Source: Acidobacteriota bacterium (GTDB lineage Bacteria > Acidobacteriota > Terriglobia > Terriglobales > Acidobacteriaceae). Taken from it: 64,000 nt of DNA. Each line of letters opens with the position of its first letter. Positions within the stretch are counted from its first letter, which is position 1. Position numbers and translations under genes: made by a program. Below are positions 33,603 to 41,417 of this stretch, piece after piece. The stretch covers positions 20,821 to 84,820 of the forward strand of contig JABBOG010000001.1 in assembly GCA_019351975.1 (NCBI GenBank). Direction: 5' to 3'. The notes under the pieces are model-generated. The model made no database searches. It had not been told where the DNA came from and saw only the letters and a list, made by a program, of their open reading frames with translations.

Positions 33603-34366
33603 CAGTGCGAACCGAGAGCGGCGATGGTCAGCGAGGCGGACGGTGTGGACTGGATGCGAGTTGTACTTTGGGTGTGCTGTTCGGCCAGCTTGCGACGTTT
33701 GAATTCGCGTTCGACACGGGCGACATAAGCTCGGGTTTCAGCGTAGGGCGGGATACCGTGGTAACGGTCGACGGCAGCGGGGCCTGCGTTATAGGCCGCC
33801 AGGGCAAGGGATAGGTCGTTCCGGTAGCGGGTAAGGAGCTGGTCTAGATAAGCGGTGCCGCCGGCGATGTTCTGGTCTGGGCGGAAGGCGTCATCGACAC
33901 CGAGCTGCTGGGCGGTGCCGGGCATGAGCTGCATGAGGCCGCGGGCACCGGTGCGGGAGACGGCGTTGATGCGGCCGCCGCTTTCGGCTGCGATGACGCT
34001 GGCGAGGAGATCCACATCGATGTCGTGCTGCGCGCCAGCGTGGGTAAGGATGTCGTGGACGCTTTGCGGTGTCTGGGCAGCTGCGGGGACGGGTGGCGGC
34101 ACGGGAGGGTCTGGCAGGGTTTCAATACTGGCGACGGATTGCTGTGCGATATCGATGAAGTTGGCCGGTTGTGTGGAGGAGGACGCAGTGTCTGAGAAGA
34201 GGAACAGACGAAGCTGGGAGCCGTCTACAGGCTGGGTGCTCATGCAGTCATACGAGAATCCACTGCGGAGGGTGACGCGCTGGATTGCGAAGACGGGGCG
34301 GCAAAGGGTTGCTGCAAAAAGAACACTTGCGAGCGCGAGGATGCGTTTTGTGTTGCGAGGGTGCAC
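33602..34366 (-). CDS. Secreted lytic transglycosylase (SLT family)
   Basis: Cuts peptidoglycan glycan strands with formation of anhydro-muramic ends. It is 254 residues. The signal peptide is at about 1-27 (ILALASVLFAATLCRPVFA). A non-catalytic stretch of about 80 residues ends in a Pro-rich linker (LPDPPVPPPVPAAA). The SLT domain, about 107-225, has the catalytic Glu in SVIAAESGGRINAVS, then GARGLMQLMPGTAQQLGV, GGTAYLDQLLTRYRNDLSLALAAYNAGP. The tail is Thr/Ser-rich. It overlaps the flippase-like gene by 3 nt (ATGA), forming a two-gene envelope operon. Confidence 0.93.
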   Translation of the reverse strand: MHPRNTKRILALASVLFAATLCRPVFAIQRVTLRSGFSYDCMSTQPVDGSQLRLFLFSDTASSSTQPANFIDIAQQSVASIETLPDPPVPPPVPAAAQTPQSVHDILTHAGAQHDIDVDLLASVIAAESGGRINAVSRTGARGLMQLMPGTAQQLGVDDAFRPDQNIAGGTAYLDQLLTRYRNDLSLALAAYNAGPAAVDRYHGIPPYAETRAYVARVEREFKRRKLAEQHTQSTTRIQSTPSASLTIAALGSH

Positions 34367-34799
34367 TTCTTTATGAGAATATCATCGCGTTGTTTTGAAC
34401 TGCAAAAAGGCATGACTACGTGAGGTCTGCACCTCCGGTATGTGCCAAGGAATGTTTCGGGCCTTGGTTGAGATTCTTTCCGGAGTTTGAGCGATGCAGT
34501 GCGAAAAGTGTGCGCGCGGCCGGTTGTTCCGGTCGAAGCGAAGTCTGGTGGAGAAGCTGGTTCATAGCCGAATAGGGCTTTATCCGTGGCGATGCAACTC
34601 TTGCAGCAGCAGACAGCTGCTGAAGGTGCGCGAGGACCAACAGAGCAAACCCGATCCTGTGTGGCGAGGCTGAGGTGGAGTGCCGACGAAGTCGACGCTT
34701 GCTACGAGCTGAGTTGCGTATCACTTCGACGCATTGTGTTCTCTTGTGGATGAGGAACGAGAAGCTGCAGTAGCAGTAGACGCTATCTGATTGCGTTCG
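34367..34799. other. Gap between the transglycosylase and HAD genes, holding one tiny gene
   Basis: 433 bases. The 34494-34673 part encodes a zinc-ribbon protein, annotated separately. Nothing else is clear. CCAAGG and CCTTGG (about 34446-34468) form a small hairpin upstream of that gene. Confidence 0.5.
34494..34673 (+). CDS. Tiny zinc-ribbon protein (59 aa)
   Basis: A 59-residue protein on the plus strand, opposite to all its neighbours. It has a good Shine-Dalgarno (GGAG, 9 nt before the ATG). Two CxxC pairs, QCEKC (Cys3, Cys6) and WRCNSC (Cys34, Cys37), make a complete four-Cys zinc site. The Arg-rich loop GRLFRSKRSLVEKLVHSRIGLYPW sits between them (two strands with a helix). A basic tail follows. 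The layout CxxC-basic-LYPxRC-xxC recalls small zinc-ribbon proteins seen repeatedly in Acidobacteria, probably nucleic-acid binding. No function is known to me. Confidence 0.65.
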   Translation: MQCEKCARGRLFRSKRSLVEKLVHSRIGLYPWRCNSCSSRQLLKVREDQQSKPDPVWRG

Positions 34800-35723
34800 C
34801 TAGACGGTGATTGCGGCGAGAGCGCTTTCGATAGCGATGGCGACACCGTCGTCGTTGTTGGATGGGGCGATGGTCCAGCGCTCGGCGCGTGCAAGGGCGA
34901 GGAGGTCGCCGGGTGCGTTGGACATGAGGACGGCCTGACCTGCAAGACGGAGCATGGGGACGTCGTTCCAGTTATCTCCGATGGCGAGAATGTCGCGTGT
35001 CGAGAGACCTCGGAGGTGAGCGAGGCGGGTGAGAGCGGAGGCTTTCGAGCAGCCAGCGGGCAGGATGTCGACGATGGAGAGATCGTTTTCGGGGTAGATG
35101 GTGCGGTGGAGTGTGATCTCGGCGTTGTGAGCCTCGATGGCACCGACGGCGGTGACGTGGGGATGCTCGAGGAGTCGGGATTCGGCTTCGGCCATACGGG
35201 CGATGGGGCCGCAGAGCATCATCTGAATGGGTGGAATACTGCCGGGGGTGGACTGCAGGGCGTCTTCGATGGGATCGACCTGTGCGATGTACGGCTCGTT
35301 GGAACGCATCCAGCGGCCGATGCTGGCGTGGAGATCGTCGAGGTGTTCGACGACGAGAGCACCGCGGCTGTCGTCGCCGGTGGGACCGACGAGGTCGAAG
35401 GTGAGAACAAGGGTTTTGCGGAAGTCTGCGAGATGGGAGCAGAGCCAGCGGGCTGTGGAGAGGGGAAGGTGGGTACGGTGAAGGAGCCTGGACCCTATGG
35501 TGCGTATGACGGTGCCGTTCGAACTAACTACAGCGCTAGATTGGTGGAGATTGAGATCGTGGAGGACGCGCATGGCATAGCTGTGGCGGCGGCCGGTGGC
35601 GATTACGACTTCGGCACCGGAGGCTTCTGCGAGACGCAAGGCGGAGCGGTTGCGAAAGCTTACGTCGCCGTCGGTGTTGAGCAAAGTCCCGTCCATGTCG
35701 ATCGCGATGAGGCGTGGCGGCAT
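34800..35723 (-). CDS. Cof-type HAD-IIB sugar/nucleotide phosphatase
   Basis: Phosphatase for small phosphorylated metabolites; substrate unknown. It is 307 residues. Motif I IAIDMDGTLLNTDGDV has the nucleophile Asp and acid Asp. Motif II is EVVIATGRRHSY. The cap domain (about 85-215) is the C2B type. Motif III Lys is in PAGCSKASALTRLAH, and motif IV is DILAIGDNWNDVPMLRLAG, followed by VLMSNAPGDLL. This is a complete active site. The TANNNT hexamer TACCCT lies 6 nt before the ATG without a Shine-Dalgarno. A stand-alone gene. Confidence 0.93.
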   Translation of the reverse strand: MPPRLIAIDMDGTLLNTDGDVSFRNRSALRLAEASGAEVVIATGRRHSYAMRVLHDLNLHQSSAVVSSNGTVIRTIGSRLLHRTHLPLSTARWLCSHLADFRKTLVLTFDLVGPTGDDSRGALVVEHLDDLHASIGRWMRSNEPYIAQVDPIEDALQSTPGSIPPIQMMLCGPIARMAEAESRLLEHPHVTAVGAIEAHNAEITLHRTIYPENDLSIVDILPAGCSKASALTRLAHLRGLSTRDILAIGDNWNDVPMLRLAGQAVLMSNAPGDLLALARAERWTIAPSNNDDGVAIAIESALAAITV

Positions 35724-35729
35724 GGATTC

Positions 35730-35735
35730 AGGGTA
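35730..35735 (-). promoter_or_regulatory. -10 element of the HAD gene, apparently leaderless
   Basis: Minus strand TACCCT, then exactly 6 nt (GAATCC) to the ATG at 35723. The -35 side is weak. Confidence 0.35.
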
Positions 35736-35859
35736 GGTGATGAACGGCCCCTTTCGGAGGGTACTTCACGGAGAAGGACGGATGAACTTTGTGCGGCCAC
35801 AGATTTTCGCGAATCTTACACCGTGGTTGAAGTAGGTATTCGAGTGCGGTGTGGCGTAC

Positions 35860-36198
35860 TTATTTGAAGCAGGTCTGGTTGTGAGCGCCGTGAGCATGGA
35901 TGGATTTTGCGTCGGCTTCGGTCATGTAGGAGCCGCCTTTGGTGCGGCCATAGTATCGGTCGCCGGGGCAGTGGTAGATCTTCGTGGTGGCGTTGACCCA
36001 GACCTTGTTGGGCGCGGCCCCGGGGGCCTGATCTGTGGCGGGTTTGGGTGGCTGACGTTTCGAGGGCTGCGTGGTGCGCTGTGGAGCAGTCTGCGCTATG
36101 GTCTGTGTCGTGATTTGGGGATTGGCGGTTTGGGCTGAGCAGAAGGGGCTCGCGCAGCAGGCCAGAGTGAGCGCTGAGGCGAGAGAGCGGAGATTCAT
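35860..36198 (-). CDS. Small secreted hypothetical protein
   Basis: 112 residues from the ATG at 36198, supported by GAGGA 8 nt before. The signal peptide is at about 1-22 (LASALTLACCASPFCSAQ). A Thr/Gln/Pro/Lys-rich linker (TQTIAQTAPQRTTQPSKRQPP) follows. A small C-terminal domain of about 45 residues reads NKVWVNATTKIYHCPGDRYYGRTKGGSYMTEADAKSIHAHGAHNQTCF, whose parts are VWVNATTKIYHCPGDRYYG and GSYMTEADAKSIHA. This domain, with two Cys probably disulfide-bonded, recurs in bacterial exported proteins as a short 'WVNTKSKVYH..G..WYG.TK.G.YM.E..A...G' unit of unknown role. Confidence 0.82.
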   Translation of the reverse strand: MNLRSLASALTLACCASPFCSAQTANPQITTQTIAQTAPQRTTQPSKRQPPKPATDQAPGAAPNKVWVNATTKIYHCPGDRYYGRTKGGSYMTEADAKSIHAHGAHNQTCFK

Positions 36199-36254
36199 GT
36201 GGCAATCCTCATTCATGAAGGGTGGATGGTTGACGATGCGATGGTAGCAGAGGG

Positions 36255-37172
36255 TTAGACCATTGCGGGGTCTTCCAGCGGTGGAGAAGAATGCGTGGCG
36301 AGACCGATGGCGGCGGTGAGGATCAAGGCTCCACCGAGCCAGGCGAGCGGACCAAGGTGTTCGGAGAGAATGAAGACGCCCAGCAGGGAGCCGATAAGGG
36401 GCTCCATGTTGAGGAGGACACCGGCCTGAGATGCGGGAACCTGCGTCATGCCCCAGTTCCACAGGAGGGTGGTGGTTGCTGTGCAGAGGATGCCGCTGCC
36501 GATGAGGGCGGCCCAGGCTTTGAGGGAGATGCCGTGGACGGGAGGAACTCCGTAGGCAAAGGGCACATAGAGGGCGAGCATGAGAGTGCCCAGCGCGATG
36601 CCGTAGGCGGTGACGACGATGTGGTCGTGGGTTTCCATGAGGTGCTTGTTGATAAGGATCCAAAAGAGGGCGATGAAGAGGGAGAGGACGACGAGGAGAT
36701 CACCTTCGAGGGAGGGGCCGTTGGCGGTGGGATGGTGGGAACCACCGAGGGCGATGAGGGCGGCACCGGAGGTGGAGAGCACGAGGGCGCCCCAACCGAG
36801 TGAGTTGAGGTGCTCTTTGGAGAAGATGGTCGCACCGACGGCGAGGATGACGGGCATGGTGCCGACCATGAGCGCGGCGTGCGAGACCGTGGTGATCGAG
36901 AGACCTTTGAACTGGATAAGGAACTGCACGGGAACGCCGAGAAACGATGCGATGAGGAGGGTGCGCCACTCGGATGCGTTGAAGCGGGGCCGGTGGGTGA
37001 TGAGGAGTGGAATCAGGCCGATAGTGGCGAAGAAGAAACGGTAGAAGACCATTGCTCCAACGTTCATCTCTGCAAGCGCGATTTTACCGAAGAAAAAGCC
37101 GCAGCCCCAGAAGCTGCTGGCGAGAGCAGCGGCGAGGAAGCCAAGAGTGCGGCGGCGTTGCAGTGTGGGCAC
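36255..37172 (-). CDS. EamA/DMT-family transporter
   Basis: Drug/metabolite transporter superfamily exporter; substrate unknown. It is 305 residues with ten helices in two EamA repeats. It opens with GFLAAALASSFWGCGFFFGKIALAEMNVGAMVFYRFFFATIGLIPLLI, of which FWGCGFFFGKIAL and VFYRFFFATIGLIPLL are diagnostic. The second repeat has GTLMLALYVPFAYG and ends GVLLNMEPLIGSLLGVFILSEHLGPLAWLGGALILTA, where the LEP-type motif is MEPLIGSLLGVFILSE. No partner gene. It lies 94 nt downstream of the M13 peptidase terminator region on the same strand. Confidence 0.92.
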   Translation of the reverse strand: MPTLQRRRTLGFLAAALASSFWGCGFFFGKIALAEMNVGAMVFYRFFFATIGLIPLLITHRPRFNASEWRTLLIASFLGVPVQFLIQFKGLSITTVSHAALMVGTMPVILAVGATIFSKEHLNSLGWGALVLSTSGAALIALGGSHHPTANGPSLEGDLLVVLSLFIALFWILINKHLMETHDHIVVTAYGIALGTLMLALYVPFAYGVPPVHGISLKAWAALIGSGILCTATTTLLWNWGMTQVPASQAGVLLNMEPLIGSLLGVFILSEHLGPLAWLGGALILTAAIGLATHSSPPLEDPAMV

Positions 37173-37211
37173 AGATTAAGTTTCGCATGGAGTGAGGCGA
37201 AAAGAAGAATG

Positions 37212-37246
37212 GCACCTTGTCGCGAATGATGTGCGACAAGGTGCCG
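37212..37246 (-). terminator. Intrinsic terminator of the M13 peptidase gene
   Basis: A perfect 13-bp stem, GGCACCTTGTCGC and GCGACAAGGTGCC, with a 9-nt loop. On the minus strand it is followed by ATTCTTCTTTT. It begins 20 nt after the peptidase stop. Confidence 0.85.
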
Positions 37247-37266
37247 GAGGGTGGCTAAAAGGAGAG

Positions 37267-39408
37267 CTACCAGACGCGACAGTTGCTGGAGGGAACCATG
37301 GGGGTACCCTCTTTGCAGCCAAACGCCTTTGCGAAGCCGGGCTGGTTGACGATGGCCCCGTTAGCTCGGAAGTGGTCGGGCGAGTGCGGATCGGTGAGGA
37401 CCTGCGCGCGCGTGGCTGCGGGGCGAGTGTTTTCACACCAGTTCTGGGCGAAGGAGATGTAGAAACGCTGCGGACCGGTGTAGCCGTCGATCTTCTTGTC
37501 CACGTCGATGCCGTCCTTTTTGGCGCGTTCGAGGTAGGCTACATAGGCGAGAACGAGGCCACCGTTGTCGGCGGTGTTTTCGCCGAGGGTGAGCTGGCCG
37601 TTGACGTGGACATCATCGGCTGGCTTATCGCCTTTGACAGCGACGAAGTTTCCGTACTCGTTGACGAGGCAGCTGGTCTTGGCCTGGAACTTCTTTGTAT
37701 CGTCGGCGGTCCACCAGTCGGCGAGATTGCCGTTGGCGTCGAACTTCTTGCCTTCATCGTCGAAGCCGTGGGTGAGCTCGTGACCGATGACGGCACCGAT
37801 GTGGCCGTAGTTGACGGCGAGGTCGGCGGTGGGGTCATAGAAGGCAGGCTGAAGGATGCCGGCGGGGAAGTTGATGTCATTCATGCTGGGGTTGTAGTAG
37901 GCGTTGACGGTGGGAGGCGACATGCCCCATTCGAGCTTGTCGACGGGCTGGCCGATCTTATTGAGCTCGCGATCATTTTCGAAGGCAGTGGCGCGTTCGT
38001 CGTTGCCGAGAGCCTCGGTGGGCGAGACGGTGAGTTTGGAGTAGTCGCGCCAGTGGTCGGGATAGCCGATTTTGTCTGCTACAGCGTGGAGCTTGTCTTT
38101 GGCTTTGATTTTGGTGGCGGCGCTCATCCAGTCGAGTGTGTCGATGTCCTTGTCCATTGCAGCTTCGATGTCATGGACCATCTGAAGCATGCTGGATTTG
38201 CTTGCGGGCGGGAAGTATTGGGCGACGTAGACCTGACCGAGAGCTTCGCCGAGGGCACCATCGACGGCGGAGGAACAACGCTGCCAACGGGGACGCTGGT
38301 CGGGCTGCCCTTCGAGTTCGCGGCCGTAGAAGTCGAAGCGGGCGTCATCGAACTGCTTGGGGAGGTTCATGGCGAAGGTGTCGAGGGTATGGAAGCGGAT
38401 GTAGGCGCGGAGGGTATCGATGTCGGCAGACTTGACGGCGGCGACCATGGCGGGGAAGAAGGACGGATTGGCGTTGATGAGGGAGTCAGGGCCCAGCGGT
38501 CCGGGAAGCTGTGCGGGCGCGTGGATGGCTTCAAGAAAGGGTTTGAAGTCGACGGGCGCGATGGATGCCTCGAATGCAGCGAGGGTCTGCGGGTGGTAGA
38601 TGGCGTCGGGATCACGGCGCTGGGTGTTTGTCATGGAGGCTTCAGCGAGTTTGGTTTCGAAGTCCATGATGTTTGTGGCGTCGCGTTGTGCATCGGCGGG
38701 GGACTCGCCGGCGAGGGTCAGGACCTTGGTGATGTGGGCGACGTACTGCTGGCGGATCTGCTTGTCTTTGTCGCCGGTGCGAGTGTAATAATCGCGCTCG
38801 GGAAGACCGAGACCGCCTTGATCGACGGCGGCGACCTGTTTTGTGGCGTCTTTGAAGTCCTGCTGTTCGCCGAAGCCAAAGAAGGCGTTGACACCGATCC
38901 GCTGGAGTTCCCCAGCCAGAGCGGGAAGGTCGGATTTGCTGACGTGGCCGATCTTGTCGAGGAGTGGTTGGATGGGAGCGAGGCCCTTCTCGTCGATGAG
39001 GTTTGTGTTGGTGCAGGCGGCGTAGTAGGCACCGATCTTCTGCTGGTTGGGAGTGTGCTGGTCAGCGGGGTTCTCGTACTTGGACAGAATGCCGTTGAGC
39101 TCTTGTGTGTTGACGTTGAAGAGGGTGTAGAACTGATCGACGCCTGACTGGTCGGCGGGAATGGGATGGTTGGCGGCGAAGTTTCCGCAGGCGTATTTGT
39201 AGAAGTCGGTGCATGGGTCGGCGGCGGTGTTGATGGCGGCTTTGTCGAATGCGGGAGCGGGCAGGTAATGTGTCTGAGGCGGCGTTGCGGGCGCTGTAGG
39301 TGCTTGTGCCATGGAGGCGAATGGGGCCGCGAGAACGATGCCGGTGCAGGTGAGGGTTAGGGCAGAGCGACGGACACGGCTGGTGGTCCGCTGGAGGGTG
39401 GTATTCAT
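37267..39408 (-). CDS. Secreted M13-family (neprilysin-like) zinc metallopeptidase
   Basis: Degrades peptides outside the cytoplasm. It is 713 residues. The signal peptide is at about 1-35 (ALTLTCTGIVLAAPFASMAQ). DFYKYACGNF (near 65) is the M13 N-terminal mark. The zinc site is VIGHELTHGFDDEGKKFD (around residue 540) with third ligand Glu in LTLGENTADNGGL (around 610). NAYYNPSMNDINFPAGILQ and the C-terminal end SSNCRVW complete the family pattern. All catalytic residues are seen. Length is usual. A GGAG site precedes the ATG. Acidobacteria often have many M13 paralogues. Confidence 0.96.
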   Translation of the reverse strand: MNTTLQRTTSRVRRSALTLTCTGIVLAAPFASMAQAPTAPATPPQTHYLPAPAFDKAAINTAADPCTDFYKYACGNFAANHPIPADQSGVDQFYTLFNVNTQELNGILSKYENPADQHTPNQQKIGAYYAACTNTNLIDEKGLAPIQPLLDKIGHVSKSDLPALAGELQRIGVNAFFGFGEQQDFKDATKQVAAVDQGGLGLPERDYYTRTGDKDKQIRQQYVAHITKVLTLAGESPADAQRDATNIMDFETKLAEASMTNTQRRDPDAIYHPQTLAAFEASIAPVDFKPFLEAIHAPAQLPGPLGPDSLINANPSFFPAMVAAVKSADIDTLRAYIRFHTLDTFAMNLPKQFDDARFDFYGRELEGQPDQRPRWQRCSSAVDGALGEALGQVYVAQYFPPASKSSMLQMVHDIEAAMDKDIDTLDWMSAATKIKAKDKLHAVADKIGYPDHWRDYSKLTVSPTEALGNDERATAFENDRELNKIGQPVDKLEWGMSPPTVNAYYNPSMNDINFPAGILQPAFYDPTADLAVNYGHIGAVIGHELTHGFDDEGKKFDANGNLADWWTADDTKKFQAKTSCLVNEYGNFVAVKGDKPADDVHVNGQLTLGENTADNGGLVLAYVAYLERAKKDGIDVDKKIDGYTGPQRFYISFAQNWCENTRPAATRAQVLTDPHSPDHFRANGAIVNQPGFAKAFGCKEGTPMVPSSNCRVW

Positions 39409-39554
39409 CGTGAACTCCGGTGTGAGCTAGGTTGGTTCTGGCGGTACAACGTAGGAGATACCTGCAGCTTCGCTACAGGCGTGAGGGAAGTTTCTTAGTT
39501 AGAGTACTGTACGCGAATGGGGGGCGAAGGTTCCAGTGCTGCTTGCTGTTAGGG

Positions 39555-39583
39555 CAAAGTAAAAGGCCAGCGCTGGGCTGGCC
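39555..39583 (-). terminator. Intrinsic terminator of rpsT
   Basis: GGCCAGC and GCTGGCC (39565-39583) around a 5-nt loop. On the minus strand it is followed by TTTTACTTT. It starts 26 nt after the rpsT stop. Confidence 0.8.
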
Positions 39584-39608
39584 TCTTTGATGTGATGGAA
39601 AATCGTGC

Positions 39609-39884
39609 TTATGCTGCCTTTGTGACGACGGCTTTGACGCGGGCATTGAGGCGGGCCTTGTAGCGGCTAGCGGTGTTCTTGTGCAGCACGCCCTTCTGAA
39701 CGCTCTTGTCGAGGACGGACACGGTAGAGCGGTAGACCTCGGTGAGGTTGTTCTTGTCGCCGGCGGCGAGGGCCTCGCGCATGAGGCGGAGGCTACCGCG
39801 AAGCTTGGACTTGTTGGCGCGGTTGATGGCCGTTTTGGTGATAGTTTGACGAGAGCGCTTGAGGGAGGAGACGTGATTTGCCAT
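39609..39884 (-). CDS. rpsT: 30S ribosomal protein S20
   Basis: Small-subunit protein binding 16S rRNA early in assembly. It is 91 residues, all helical and Lys/Arg-rich. [19 protein letters not shown] is the usual start (MANxxSAxKR), and [19 protein letters not shown] is the family C-terminal block. It is a single gene with its own terminator. A 36% long intergenic region upstream (39885 on) carries its promoter, which I could not define. In E. coli S20 is autoregulated and starts at UUG; here it is ATG. Confidence 0.98.
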   Translation of the reverse strand: MANHVSSLKRSRQTITKTAINRANKSKLRGSLRLMREALAAGDKNNLTEVYRSTVSVLDKSVQKGVLHKNTASRYKARLNARVKAVVTKAA

Positions 39885-40053
39885 GGTGCGCGAGACTCTT
39901 TTCTTTTAGCCCGGGGTGGCTGGATGGTTAGATTCAGATACGCGGGAAAATGGGATGCAGACCGGAAGCTGGTGCTGACGCAGTGCAGCTACTCCTCTGC
40001 AGCTTTGATTTTATGGGTTTTACGGGGCATGGTCAACGCTAGAAACATGGAGG

Positions 40054-41361
40054 CTACGGTTGAGGTGGTGCGTGGAGCAGGTTGAGGATGGTTTCGGTGA
40101 CGCGGAGGATGGGTGAGGATGGATGCTGTGGGGGCGGCTGAAGCCGGCTTCGAACCTCTGCGAGGGCTGCGATCTGCGCGGATCGCTCGGGGCCATCGAA
40201 GAGCAGCGGGCCGAGTTTTGACGCAACATTCGCTGCGTTGAAGCTGACCTGGAGCAGTTCAGGAACGATGCGCTTTCCGGCGATCAGATTGACCATTGCG
40301 ACGGGTAGGTTTCCGGCGACGTCTTTCATGCCGGAGAGTTCCTCGGGATACTCCACTAGTTTTTTTGCGAGTGCGAACGTGAGCGCGGAGACTCGGTAGA
40401 CGACGATGAAAGGATTGCCAACGATGGCGGCGAGCACGGTTGCCGTGCCACTGGCGACGACAGAGGCGCGCGCGTGATGGAGGGCTTCGCGTGCGTTGGG
40501 AACGAGGGTGAGTCGTATGCTGGCGGCTTCAGGGCCGAAGTATTTCAGGTGCTCGGCGTTCAAGCTTTGAATGTATTGGCGCAGCGCCTGAATGTCGATC
40601 GTGGAGGCGACGGGTAGAAGGAACTCGTAGCGGGTGTGAGCGGCCGGGTCGGATGGCTGGATGGTGGTATCACCGTTAAAGGTCGTGTACGCAGCGGCGG
40701 TAGTGATGAGATCGCTCATCGCAAGTTCATGCAGGGCAGGAAGGTTTGCGCGAATCTCTTTCCAGCGGCTGCCGGGGAGCAGAGCGATCCACGTCCTGGA
40801 TGGGTCGAGATGATGCTGGTCAGCGTAATGCTCACGCGATGGAACAGGAAGAGTGTCCGTGGCGAGGGGATGGCCGACAAACGTTGCATCTACGCCGCGT
40901 TCGCGATAAAAGCTCTCTTCAAAGGGAAAGATGACAAGCATTTTGTCGACGCGTTCCTGCACCCAGCGAAGTCTTCCGCGCTTCCACGCCCATAGCTGTG
41001 GGCTAACGAACCAGACAACAGGAACACCGGTGCGATGGAGGTGTTTTGCCAGACGAAAGTTGACGTCTGGGAAGTCGATGAGGATGGCAATATCGGGACG
41101 GTTTCGGCGAATCGCTGCGACGAGTTTGCGGTAGCTCGCGAAGATGCGCGGGATGTGGCGCAGGATCTCTGTGACACCCATGACGGCGACATCCTCTGCG
41201 CGTACGACGCGCTGCTGGCCTGCGCGCTCCATCTGGATGCCACCGAGACCCGTGAAGGTGGCGGATGGAAGGTTGATGCGAAGGGCATCGATCAGGGCTG
41301 CACCATAGGCATCGCCGGACGCTTCACCGGCGGAGACAAAGATGCGCGGATTGGGCTGAAT
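40054..41361 (-). CDS. lpxB: Lipid-A-disaccharide synthase LpxB, probable ATT start
   Basis: Joins UDP-diacylglucosamine and lipid X to make lipid A disaccharide. The conserved start RIFVSAGEASGDAYGAALIDAL with ILIDFPDVNFRLAKH, YFVSPQLWAW-like WFVSPQLWAWKRGR, VGHPLATD and LLPGSRWKEI leave no doubt about identity. The first ATG, at 41232, is inside the conserved domain and too late. Upstream in frame no ATG, GTG or TTG occurs for at least 35 codons. An ATT at 41361 lies 7 nt after GGAG and gives a normal N-terminus (QPNPRIFVSAGE). The alternative is a sequence error or frameshift. Gives 435 residues. It follows an MsbA-like exporter on the same strand, 56 nt apart. Confidence 0.88.
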   Translation of the reverse strand: MQPNPRIFVSAGEASGDAYGAALIDALRINLPSATFTGLGGIQMERAGQQRVVRAEDVAVMGVTEILRHIPRIFASYRKLVAAIRRNRPDIAILIDFPDVNFRLAKHLHRTGVPVVWFVSPQLWAWKRGRLRWVQERVDKMLVIFPFEESFYRERGVDATFVGHPLATDTLPVPSREHYADQHHLDPSRTWIALLPGSRWKEIRANLPALHELAMSDLITTAAAYTTFNGDTTIQPSDPAAHTRYEFLLPVASTIDIQALRQYIQSLNAEHLKYFGPEAASIRLTLVPNAREALHHARASVVASGTATVLAAIVGNPFIVVYRVSALTFALAKKLVEYPEELSGMKDVAGNLPVAMVNLIAGKRIVPELLQVSFNAANVASKLGPLLFDGPERSAQIAALAEVRSRLQPPPQHPSSPILRVTETILNLLHAPPQP

Positions 41362-41417
41362 CGCAATGCTCCAAGTGTAACGCTGGGGATACTTTGAGTT
41401 GAATGCGTGCGGTTGCT

